Below, in pieces: positions 1 through 10,000 of a stretch of DNA of 48,754 bases (position 1 is its first letter; each line of letters opens with the position of its first letter). Source of the DNA: Candidatus Methanomethylophilaceae archaeon. Lineage in GTDB: Archaea > Thermoplasmatota > Thermoplasmata > Methanomassiliicoccales > Methanomethylophilaceae. The DNA lies in NCBI GenBank assembly GCA_944320485.1, contig CALUHQ010000060.1:1-48754 (forward strand), in the 5' to 3' direction. Below the pieces are notes generated by a model. It searched no databases, had not been told where the DNA came from, and saw only the letters and a program-made list of their open reading frames with translations. Both the position numbers and the translations under genes were made by a program.

Positions 1-1674
<1,674 letters not shown>

Positions 1675-1686
1675 ATAATATCGGAA

Positions 1687-1723
1687 GAATTGACTCTCGA
1701 GTCATTTACTTACAAGTCAATTC
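1687..1723. promoter_or_regulatory. Inverted repeat between gyrB and thiC, possible operator
   Basis: GAATTGACT (1687-1695) is matched by its exact reverse complement AGTCAATTC (1715-1723), with centres 28 bases apart. A third copy of the AGTCA core at 1700-1704 forms a shorter hairpin with TGACT at 1691-1695. This spacing suits a dimeric regulator. The site is 75-115 bases upstream of gyrB and about 190 upstream of thiC, so the target is unclear. The rest of this roughly 300-base gap (1724-1880) shows no RNA gene or convincing ORF. Confidence 0.4.
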
Positions 1724-1908
1724 CTTGGGGAGCGTCTGATAGGCCGTTGTTGCCGTTTTGCACATGTTGCGTCTCCATGTCGGCTGCGCATGCATCCATA
1801 TAGTTCCCAGAGCATTTGTTGCGACCGGAGACCTTCTGGTGACGTAATCGCCTGGGAAAACCGGCCCTCCTCATCGGTCAACTATTAAGCCTGGCTCGGG
1901 AGATACGG

Positions 1909-3219
1909 ATGCGATCCGCAATGAGCACCATAATGGAGACGGCCCGCAGGGGAGAGATCACCCCTATGATGAAGAAGATCGCCGAGAGGGAGAAGGTCAG
2001 CCCGGAGTTCATCCGCAACGGGATAGCCTCGGGACGCATCTGCGCGCCCTGCAACCCGGCGCACGACCCCGAACCGGCAGCCATAGGAGAGGGGCTCTCT
2101 GTCAAGATCAACGTCAATCTGGGCACCTCCAGGGACATAGTGGACCTGGATGCCGAGCTCCAGAAGCTCCAGGTGGCCCTGAAGTACGGGGCTGACGCCG
2201 TCATGGACCTCAGCACCGGCGGCGACATCGACGCCATAAGGGCCAGGCTCCTGAAGGAGTGCCCCGTCATGATGGGTTCGGTGCCGATCTACCAGACCGG
2301 CCTCACCGCCGCCAGGAGGAACGCGGTCGTCGAGATGACCGAGGATGACATCTTCAACGGCATCGAGAAGCACGCCAAGGACGGGATGGACTTCATGACC
2401 GTCCACTGCGGGATCACCAGGGAGAGCGTCGGCTGGCTGGAGAAGTGCCAGAGGATCACCGACGTCGTCTCCAGGGGCGGATCGTTCCTGACCGCGTGGA
2501 TCCTCCACAACGGCGAGGAGAACCCCCTCTACAAGAACTTCGACTACCTGCTGGAGATGGCCAGGAAGTACGAGTTCACCCTGTCCCTGGGGGACGGATT
2601 CAGGCCCGGATGCATAGACGATGCGTCCGACCAGGCGCAGATCACCGAGCTCATGACCCTGGGGCATCTGGTCAGGAGGGCACGCGACGCCGGAGTCCAG
2701 AGCATGGTGGAGGGTCCCGGACATGTGCCGCTCGACCAGGTTCCCATGAACATGCAGATTCAGAAGCGCATGTGCGACAACGCGCCGTTCTACGTCCTGG
2801 GGCCGCTCGTCACGGACATCGCGCCGGGATACGACCACATCGTCGGGGCCATCGGGGGCGCTGTCGCCGCCCAGAACGGAGCTGACTTCCTCTGCTACCT
2901 CACGCCCGCGGAGCACCTGTCCCTGCCGGATGTCGACGATGTCAGGGAGGGGGTCATCGCATCGAAGATCGCCGCCCACGTCGGGGACCTCTGCAGGGGC
3001 ATCGGCAGGGAGCGCGACACCAGGATGGCAAGAGCCAGGAAGGCACTCGACTGGGAGACCATGTTCGACACATGCATCGACGAGGAGAAGGCCCGCAGGT
3101 ACAGGTGCAGGGGATGCACCGAGGAGAGCGAGGGGTGCTCCATGTGCGGCGACGTCTGCGCCATCAAGATCGTCAACACATACATGAGCAAGGGCGGCGA
3201 CGGGAAGCACGACTGCTGA
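1909..3219 (+). CDS. thiC: Phosphomethylpyrimidine synthase ThiC
   Basis: Radical-SAM enzyme converting aminoimidazole ribotide to the hydroxymethylpyrimidine phosphate moiety of thiamine. The 436 residues cover the family's TIM-barrel core: SVKINVNLGTS, MDLSTGG, PVMMGSVPIYQT and MVEGPGHVPLDQVP are all present. The cluster-binding cysteines sit in the C-terminal tail as CSMCGDVC. The last spacing is three residues, where E. coli and Caulobacter ThiC have CX2CX4C. A GGGAGAT ribosome-binding site lies just before ATG 1909; ATG 1921 is an in-frame alternative. The gene is monocistronic and no TPP riboswitch is visible upstream. It starts after ACTATTAAG near 1881, a weak promoter candidate. Confidence 0.96.
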   Translation: MRSAMSTIMETARRGEITPMMKKIAEREKVSPEFIRNGIASGRICAPCNPAHDPEPAAIGEGLSVKINVNLGTSRDIVDLDAELQKLQVALKYGADAVMDLSTGGDIDAIRARLLKECPVMMGSVPIYQTGLTAARRNAVVEMTEDDIFNGIEKHAKDGMDFMTVHCGITRESVGWLEKCQRITDVVSRGGSFLTAWILHNGEENPLYKNFDYLLEMARKYEFTLSLGDGFRPGCIDDASDQAQITELMTLGHLVRRARDAGVQSMVEGPGHVPLDQVPMNMQIQKRMCDNAPFYVLGPLVTDIAPGYDHIVGAIGGAVAAQNGADFLCYLTPAEHLSLPDVDDVREGVIASKIAAHVGDLCRGIGRERDTRMARARKALDWETMFDTCIDEEKARRYRCRGCTEESEGCSMCGDVCAIKIVNTYMSKGGDGKHDC

Positions 3220-3227
3220 CGACCGTC

Positions 3228-3263
3228 GGCGGGTCCGGCATCACCGTGCCCGCCAACATTTTT
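3228..3263 (+). terminator. Hairpin plus T-run after thiC
   Basis: GGCGGG (3228-3233) pairs with CCCGCC (3249-3254), followed by a short T-run at 3259-3263, nine bases after the thiC stop. This is a plausible transcription end for thiC. The remaining bases to the tRNA (3264-3350) show nothing recognisable. Confidence 0.5.
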
Positions 3264-3350
3264 CCCATCCGCATCGCTGCATTCGTTCCGCTGTCATCTG
3301 ACGAGACGGCACACTGCCACAAGAATCTGCTGAAATTCGAAAATGAGGGA

Positions 3351-3425
3351 TGGAGCCACTGGAGGGGATCGAACCCCCGGCCTACGGTTTACGAAACCGC
3401 CGCTCTACCGCTGAGCCACAGTGGC
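3351..3425 (-). tRNA. tRNA-Thr (anticodon CGT), CCA encoded
   Basis: Read on the minus strand, the acceptor arms GCCACTG (3419-3425) and CAGTGGC (3355-3361) pair perfectly. The discriminator is U and the 3' CCA is genome-encoded (3351-3353). The D arm reads GCTCAGCGGTAGAGC and the T arm GGGGGTTCGATCCCC. The anticodon loop TTCGTAA gives anticodon CGT, decoding ACG as threonine. Without CCA it is 72 bases with no intron. A TATA box stands 26-33 bases before the 5' end. Confidence 0.96.
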
Positions 3426-3450
3426 AACGGTGAGTGTGATTGATTCCCCC

Positions 3451-3458
3451 TATAAAAC
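3451..3458 (-). promoter_or_regulatory. TATA box of tRNA-Thr
   Basis: The minus strand reads TTTTATAG at 3451-3458, centred about 29 bases upstream of the mature tRNA 5' end, the normal archaeal box A distance. The G-rich stretch before it could hold the BRE. Confidence 0.7.
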
Positions 3459-3474
3459 TGTGAGCCCGGAGGCC

Positions 3475-4923
3475 TCATCGGTCCTGGCGGACCACATCTA
3501 TCCGCACGGGATAGCGGAATCCTGTGGATATCAGCAGCGCCTCCTCCATCATGGCGTGCAGATACTCGCACGTGTTCTCGACGACACGGTCGGATTCCCT
3601 GACGGGACGGTACTTCAGCACGACGGGGATGTACGATTCCAGTCTGACGTCGATCCCCCTGTCAGAATGCACCATGCAGGCATGTTCCAGGAACTTCTGG
3701 GGCGTTATCTCCGGGAACATCGCCATGACCTCACTCGCTATGACCCTTCCTATGGTCTCCGAGATCCCGTCGCTGCCGAAGCCGAACATGTTTATGAGCC
3801 ACATCATGTGAACGTAGACGCACTCGCGGAAGACCTTGGCATCCTCGAGGAACGGTCTCCTGGGGATGACCTCCCTCTCGCTGGACGGCACCCTCATCAG
3901 CGCCCGGGTCGCGGACCTGTACACCGTCCCTCCCTGCGACCTGTGACGTGAGACCGCCCCGACCGACTCCAGCTTCGAGAGCACCGTGTGTACCGTGGCC
4001 TCCAGGAGGCCCGTCTCCGATGCGATGTCCGCGACGGTGCGTTCGGAGACCGACAGGACATCGAGGATGGAGTTCATCGCATCGTTGGACACGAGGACCG
4101 GCCTGCCCTCGCTGATGCGTATGACGAAGGGGACAGGCACGGTGCATTCCAGGCCCAGGGCGCATGACGGGAACTCCGGGTCCTCCACTGGCCTGTTGAT
4201 CGCATAGGTGGAAGCGCGGATCGACCTGGTTCCTCCAGCTACCTCAACCTCCGACTTCGGGGAGCACAGCAGACCATGGTCCCTCTTGAGCATCGACACG
4301 ATGAACCCCGACATCAGATGGACTGGCACCATGACCTCGTCCGCGGACATGGTTATGGCGAACCCGTCACGGTTGGACCAGTCCACCGTCAGGTCACCTT
4401 TGATCATGAACAGCCTCTTGATGACCGAATCGAGAGGTTCATCAGGATTCCGACGCCCATGTTCCGCGTACGAGGCACCCATGGACAGCCCTATGGCACC
4501 GAACATCGGGAGCACATCCACCCCGCGGGACAGGAACTCCGATACCAGGAGGAACAGCACATCGTATGTCGGGACCCCGCTGCGCTCCATTATGCTCAGG
4601 ACGATGTCGCGCCTGTAGCTCAGCATCGCATCCGACGGCTCCACGCTCCTGACCATCTCTATGCAACGGAGATGGAACACCACCCTGCGGGAGTCGTCAC
4701 CGCCGCGCTGCGAGCCCAACATGCCCATCTCCGAAAGACGGGCGAGGCTGGACTGGACCGTGGACCTGGCCATCCCGGTGATCTCGGAGAGTTCGGATAT
4801 CGTCTTGGGGGTCTCGGCCACCAGGTCCATCAGCCGAATCCACGACTCGTTGGTCAGGAACCGTATGGTGGACCCCTGCGTCAGGTACACGGCGAATGTG
4901 AACCCGTACTCGGAATCGGCCAA
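3475..4923 (-). CDS. Double winged-helix regulator with internal duplication
   Basis: 482-residue putative transcription regulator of unknown target. An ArsR/MarR-like winged helix sits near residues 25-85 (TISELSEITGMARSTVQSSL) and a second near 290-345 (TVADIASETGLLEATVHTVL). Each is followed by a roughly 120-150 residue alpha/beta region without recognised motifs, so the protein looks like a head-to-tail duplication of an HTH plus sensor unit. The start is TTG with AGGTG five bases upstream. The gene begins 20 bases after the endonuclease IV stop, so the two are probably cotranscribed. No metal-binding cysteine set is apparent. Ligand and operon control are unknown. Confidence 0.75.
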   Translation of the reverse strand: MADSEYGFTFAVYLTQGSTIRFLTNESWIRLMDLVAETPKTISELSEITGMARSTVQSSLARLSEMGMLGSQRGGDDSRRVVFHLRCIEMVRSVEPSDAMLSYRRDIVLSIMERSGVPTYDVLFLLVSEFLSRGVDVLPMFGAIGLSMGASYAEHGRRNPDEPLDSVIKRLFMIKGDLTVDWSNRDGFAITMSADEVMVPVHLMSGFIVSMLKRDHGLLCSPKSEVEVAGGTRSIRASTYAINRPVEDPEFPSCALGLECTVPVPFVIRISEGRPVLVSNDAMNSILDVLSVSERTVADIASETGLLEATVHTVLSKLESVGAVSRHRSQGGTVYRSATRALMRVPSSEREVIPRRPFLEDAKVFRECVYVHMMWLINMFGFGSDGISETIGRVIASEVMAMFPEITPQKFLEHACMVHSDRGIDVRLESYIPVVLKYRPVRESDRVVENTCEYLHAMMEEALLISTGFRYPVRIDVVRQDR

Positions 4924-4942
4924 GGTCGCACCTGCCGGGCAA

Positions 4943-5755
4943 TCATGCTCTGCGGTACTGCGGGAACATGTCCCTGAACACGACCGCGTCCTTCTCGATC
5001 AGCGGCGACTCGCAGATGAAGGTGCACTCCTGCTTGGAATCCTGAAGGACGTCCGCCAGGATCTGGAGGTCGGGGTCCTTCGTCTCGAGGGGCAGGTGCG
5101 AGATCTCCCCCTTCTCCCCGTACTTGATGCAGCTGATGTGGAAGTGGGCTATGTCCCCGGCGAGGGAGAAGAACTGGTCCGTGAGCTCCCTCATGTCGGC
5201 CTCGGTCCTCAGGCAGCCCCTGCCGCGCGCATGGACGTGAGCGACATCCAGCACCGGGCGGACGCCGTCCACGCTCTCCATGACCTTGCCGATCTCGTCC
5301 AGTGTCCCGAACTGGCCCAGCTTCCCCATGGTCTCCACGCCCAGGATGACGTCCTTTATCCCCTCGTCATCCAGCATGTCCTTGCATCTGGACAGCCCTG
5401 CGATCACCGAGGGGAGCGCGGTCTCCGGGCTCTTGCCGTAGGAGGCCGCGTGTATGACTATGATGTAGGCGCCGAGGTTGTGGGCGGCCCTGGCGGTGTC
5501 CATGACCCATCCGATGCTCTTCTCCCGGGTCTCGTCGGAGTCCGAGTTGAAGCTTATGAAGTACGGCGCGTGGCAGCTCAGCCTTATGTCCAGCTCCCTG
5601 GCCTTCGCACCGACCTCCATCGCCCTCTCCGGCTTGATCCTGGCCCCGCGGACGAACTCGACCTCGAGCGCATCCAGTCCGAGTCCGCGGGTGTATTCCA
5701 GCGATCCTTCCGGCGTCTTGCCCGCCGACGGGTATCCTGCAGGTCCGAATCTCAT
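4943..5755 (-). CDS. nfo: Endonuclease IV family AP endonuclease
   Basis: 270-residue TIM-barrel protein of the AP endonuclease 2 / xylose isomerase-like family, expected to cut DNA 5' of abasic sites in base-excision repair. The metal-ligand pattern is complete: SCHAPY, IIVIHAASYG, ILGVETMG, VLDVAHVHARGRG, HFHISC and FICESP supply the H/H/E/D/H/H/E positions of the trinuclear zinc site. ATG 5755 begins the conserved MRFGPAG N-terminus. It is divergent from the OGG-type glycosylase, with only 99 bases between the starts, so the two repair enzymes probably share a regulatory region. It lies upstream of the double winged-helix regulator. A strict Nfo assignment versus a related sugar-phosphate isomerase cannot be proven from sequence alone. 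Confidence 0.88.
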   Translation of the reverse strand: MRFGPAGYPSAGKTPEGSLEYTRGLGLDALEVEFVRGARIKPERAMEVGAKARELDIRLSCHAPYFISFNSDSDETREKSIGWVMDTARAAHNLGAYIIVIHAASYGKSPETALPSVIAGLSRCKDMLDDEGIKDVILGVETMGKLGQFGTLDEIGKVMESVDGVRPVLDVAHVHARGRGCLRTEADMRELTDQFFSLAGDIAHFHISCIKYGEKGEISHLPLETKDPDLQILADVLQDSKQECTFICESPLIEKDAVVFRDMFPQYRRA

Positions 5756-5854
5756 GCCGCCCGTATCGCCGTTCCACGTTAAGGGTTGCGCGCGAACTGT
5801 GTGAGAACACGGACGCCCGCAAGTATAACGTAGGTCACGCGGAATCCGGATGCC

Positions 5855-6652
5855 ATGAGGCTGAAACTGGACGTCTCGCTGGACCCCACGCTCGGATGCG
5901 GACAGGCCCACCGCTGGAGGCACAAGGGGGATTCGTGGGAGGGCGTCCTGGGAAGGGACGTGGTGACCCTCACGCAGACCGAGGACGGTTTCGAATCCGA
6001 GGGATGCGGGAGCAGGAGCAGGCTCCTGGACTACTTCAGGTCGGAGGACGACCTCGATGCGATAATCGCCGAGATATCGTCCAGGGACGCTTACGTCGCA
6101 TCCCTGTCGTCGCGCTGCCCGGGCCTCAGGATCCTTCGCCAGGACAGGTGGGAGTGCCTGGCGACGTACCTCCTGGCCACCAACGCCAACGTCTCGCGCA
6201 TAGCCAAGATGGTCGAGTCCGTCTGCGATTCGTTCGGGGACGACCTCGGGGGACGCCATGCATTCCCGGAGCCGCGCCAGATCCTCGACGGATGCGACAG
6301 GATAGGCGGCTGCAGGCTCGGGTTCAGGGAGCAGCGCTTCATCGAGCTGGCGGACCGCGTGGAGAGCGGGGACATCGACCCGGACGGCATCGCGGAGCTG
6401 GACTACGAAGGCTGCGTCCGCGAGCTGATGGGGATCAAAGGCGTCGGGCCGAAGGTTGCGGACTGCGTCGCGCTGTTCGCCTACGGCCACCTCGAGGCGT
6501 TCCCCGTGGACGTGAGGATATCCAAGGAGATGGAGAGGATGTACGGCGTCACGGGATCCTATGCCAAGGTCTCCGCCTACGGCCGTGAGAAGTTCGGAAG
6601 GTACGCCGGCTACGCCCAGGAGTTCCTGTACCACAGCCCTTTCATTGGGTGA
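5855..6652 (+). CDS. ogg: 8-oxoguanine DNA glycosylase/AP lyase, OGG1-type (HhH-GPD)
   Basis: 265-residue base-excision glycosylase that removes 8-oxoguanine. An OGG N-terminal-like region (residues 1-85) is followed by the HhH-GPD domain. The motif IKGVGPKVADCV contains the Schiff-base lysine K200, and FPVDVRI contains the catalytic aspartate D219. The 19-residue K-to-D distance equals that of human OGG1 (K249/D268). A TATA-like AAGTATAAC around 5820 predicts a transcript with almost no leader. The 3' end overlaps the convergent COG2522 regulator by 11 bases. Confidence 0.93.
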   Translation: MRLKLDVSLDPTLGCGQAHRWRHKGDSWEGVLGRDVVTLTQTEDGFESEGCGSRSRLLDYFRSEDDLDAIIAEISSRDAYVASLSSRCPGLRILRQDRWECLATYLLATNANVSRIAKMVESVCDSFGDDLGGRHAFPEPRQILDGCDRIGGCRLGFREQRFIELADRVESGDIDPDGIAELDYEGCVRELMGIKGVGPKVADCVALFAYGHLEAFPVDVRISKEMERMYGVTGSYAKVSAYGREKFGRYAGYAQEFLYHSPFIG

Positions 6653-7037
6653 AGCCCGCCAGCTCGCCCTCCTCGAACGCACAGCGCGGCGGAGGAGACC
6701 CGGTCTGGGCCTTGTAGATTATCGCCAGGAGCCCCGTCTTCTTGACGACGCAGCAGAGCCTGCACATCTCGACGGAGAACTCGCTCTCGTCCTGTGCGAT
6801 CCTGCGGGCGGACTCGCTGACCTCGGCCTGGAACTGGGGGTAGAGGGGGCTGTCGTCGATCAGACTGTTGCCCCCGCGCTTCTTCTTGAGATACTGCGAG
6901 ATCGCCGCATCCGTGACGCCGAACCTGCGGGCCACCTCGGCCTGGGTCATGCCATGGGTGTAGACGAGCTCCTTGGAGAGCTCCCTGCGTATCATAGGCA
7001 GGACGTACCAGACCACGATCTCACACGGTATCTTCAT
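6642..7037 (-). CDS. COG2522-type HTH regulator with C-terminal cysteines
   Basis: 131-residue predicted DNA-binding protein of an archaeal family. The N-terminus MKIPCEIVVWYVLP is family-typical. A helix-turn-helix covers about residues 28-54 (GMTQAEVARRFGVTDAAISQ). Cysteines at 5, 92, 95, 96 and 119 (MCRLCC...PPPRC) suggest metal or redox binding. ATG 7037 is chosen because the upstream TATA (minus-strand TTAAATAC around 7055-7062) puts the transcription start at or just before it. It lies 49 bases after the lhr stop but appears to have its own promoter. Regulated genes are unknown. Confidence 0.82.
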   Translation of the reverse strand: MKIPCEIVVWYVLPMIRRELSKELVYTHGMTQAEVARRFGVTDAAISQYLKKKRGGNSLIDDSPLYPQFQAEVSESARRIAQDESEFSVEMCRLCCVVKKTGLLAIIYKAQTGSPPPRCAFEEGELAGFTQ

Positions 7038-7086
7038 GCGCCCGATTATCGTATCCAAGTATTTAACGCCGTTGTAATGGCATCGG

Positions 7087-10000
7087 TCAGGCGCCGGGAT
7101 TGACCTTGGTGTAGAATTCCGACACGTCCCAGTCGTCGTCCTCCCTCTGCCTCTGGGTCTCCAGCCTGACACCGACGGACTGCGCCGCCTCCTTGAGGAT
7201 CCTGGCTGCCCTGTCCGACCCCTGGAAGTCCTCCACCTTGGCGCCCGACGAGCAGACCTTGCCCTTGAAGCTGCCCACGATGCGGGTGCCGCTGAGGATC
7301 ACCGAGTTGGCGCCCGCCCCGGTCTCCGATTTGATCATGTGGCGGAGGTAGATGTGCAGGTTGTCCTGGGAGTTGAGCACCAGGTTCTCCATGAAGCGCG
7401 ACGGCTTCCTGCCGACATCCTCGGCGAGCATCCACATGAGGGTCGGGTCGTCCCTGATGAAGAACCCCTTCCTCAGGAATCCCTCCTCCTCCAGCTCCCT
7501 CAGGACCCCCCTGGTCACGGACATGCGTCCGGAGACGAACTGGGACAGGCCCTCCGCGGAGAACATGCCGAAATCGCGGAAGTGCCCGCGGACGACCTCC
7601 AGGAGCGCCTGGTGGGGGTCCATCCCCGAATCGGGGACGATGTTGTAGCATGACTCCCCGTCCTGGTAAATGACCGAGTTGCGGGACAGCTCGGACAGCA
7701 GGTCCGCCGTGCGCTCCGGGGAGTACGGCGAGTCCGCGGCCAGGGCCTTGCGGGTGACCGGCTGCTTCTTGGATATCAGTGCCAGCAGGTCCTTCGCCTC
7801 CCCCTCCGGCCTGTACGCCTTCTCCGCCCTGTAGACGGATGCGTGACGGAGGTCGGTGTAGCCGACGTACGGCGGGGAGAGGCACATCTTCACGATGCCT
7901 CCGCGCTCCATCTGCTTCTTCATGGTGGTGCGGTCGGTAACGCGCGCCAGAAGCTCCTGGTCGCCGCGGATGTACCCCCTGACGGAAATCACGTCCTGCA
8001 CCGTCGGATATCTGGAATCGCGGAACACGTGCTGCTTGGACAGGACGTAGCTCAGGGCCTCCGACTCCGTCATGGTCCAGGGCTCGAACCTCCCGCATGC
8101 GTAGAAGCCGTTGACGAAGTGGTAACCGTGGTCCCTCAGGACCCCGACGGTCTCATCGTCGAGCTGCTCCGCGTCCACGTTGAGTACCTCCCTGATGCGG
8201 ACGATGTCCGTGCCCTTCATCCGGTAGAACCCCATCATGCGGTCGATGGCGTCCAGGGCCTCCGGCAGGATGTCCGGGGAGTCCAGGTCCATGGCGCGGA
8301 CCTCTATGCATCCCGACATCTCCCAAAGCTCCAGGGCGCCGACGACGCTGTTCCCCCTGACGAGGGGGTAGATCCACTTGTCGCCGTAACGGGACGAAAT
8401 CTCGGCCCATTTGGACCCCAGGTCCGGGTCGTAGAGCGAGAGGACCCTGACGGGGAACTCCTGCTCCGGGACGGCGTCCAGCAGCGGGACCTCGTCCGCC
8501 ATCACCAGCATCGGCACCTGCCCCTCACCCACGGTTATCGTCACCGCGCCCAGCGAGGCCGCGATGGCCTCCATCTCGTCCAGGGGGATGTCCACCAGGA
8601 ACCTCATGGCGCTGACCGGTATGGGGCCGTATGCCCTCAGCGCCCTGCGCACCAGCTCGGTGGCCGGGTCGCCTACCGGCTCCCCCGGACGGTAGACCGC
8701 ATAGGTGTTCTCCGTCCCCCAGTCCTCCCTCTCGTCGAAGTCGCGTATGACCTGCAGCGAGCGGTCCAGGCGCATTATCGCCTGCTTGACGTCGTCCTTC
8801 TCCATGCCCGTCGCGGCGACGAGCTGGCGCATGGTGGCGGAGCCCATCCCGTCGATCATGTTCAGGACGCGGGCGTCCTCGGGCTGAGTCTCGTCGTGCC
8901 TGAGCGCCGCGTAGCGGTCGGCCTCCTCCCTGAGGACGAACCTGACCCTGCCCCTGACGAACCTCCCCAGGAGCAGCTCCCCAGACTCCCTCATGGAGTA
9001 CCACTCCGATAGGTCGAATCCCCTGACCCTCGTGTAGACGTCCAGTTCGCTCCCCGCGGAGCCGTAGAAGTCGAAGAACTCCCGGATGGTGTCGAAGCTC
9101 TCCCCCTTGGTCAGCCTGTAGCGCTCGACGGTCTCGTAGTCGTAGACGTTGTCCCTGCCCGCCTTGAGGCGCATGTGGTCGATCTTCAGCATGTACTGAT
9201 CGTCCTCGGAGATCAGGAACCTCCCCTTGACGACCTCCTCGGCGGCGACCAAAGATTCCAGGGACGTCCGGGCGTCCTCGTCCGGGATCGACAGCGCGAA
9301 CGCCGCCTCCTGGACGGTGGAGGGCGCGAAGCACTCCAGGTAGCGGAGCACGATCCTGTCTATCGCCTTCTTGCGGTCCACTTCCGGGTACTCGACCTTG
9401 GAGAAGAACCACCTGTTCCTGCCGTCCACGTCCGTGCGGGCGACGAGGTACATCGACTCCAGCTTGCGGACCGCCCTGAACGCCACATCGTCGCTGATCT
9501 CCAGCTCGGATGATATCTCGCTGAGCGGCGTGCCGTCGCCGATGATCCCGTAGACGCTGCGCTCGACGTCCGTGAGCTCCCTCTCGCGGCGGGTCGCCGC
9601 GGCGTAGTACGGTATCTCGGACGCCACCATCATGTGCGGCTCGTCCAGGAAGACTGATCCGATCGTCCCGTCCCTCAGGAGCTCCCTTACCCATCCGTCG
9701 ACGGTCTTCTTGTCCTCGTCGGTGTAGGAGTAGATGTTCCTGCCCCTCTCGCGCATCACCTGGAGGGGACCGGTGGCCATCAGAAGCTTCGGGATGTCGT
9801 CCCTGGACATGACCCGGGGGGCCTTCTGTGAGAAGTACGGGACCACCTGGTCCTCCGTGAACTCGAACTCGCTCACCGAGTCGCCCAGGGCCCGGTACAG
9901 GACCTTCCTGTGGAGCTCCCTGAGCAGGGCGGACCTGTCCTCCATGAGCACGATGTCCGAGAAACCGGACAGGATGGCCGAGTGGGCGAACGGCGACGGG

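Noticed and set aside
1764-1847. 27-codon ORF upstream of thiC
   Set aside because: No ribosome-binding site or clear promoter and no hydrophobic or other pattern; it is probably chance.
1724-1908. TPP riboswitch before thiC
   Set aside because: The conserved CUGAGA and ACCUGA-type elements of the thi-box are not present on the plus strand.
4943-6682. A 579-codon frame that extends the endonuclease IV gene upstream to 6682
   Set aside because: The extension is antisense to the OGG-type glycosylase; the conserved protein starts at 5755.
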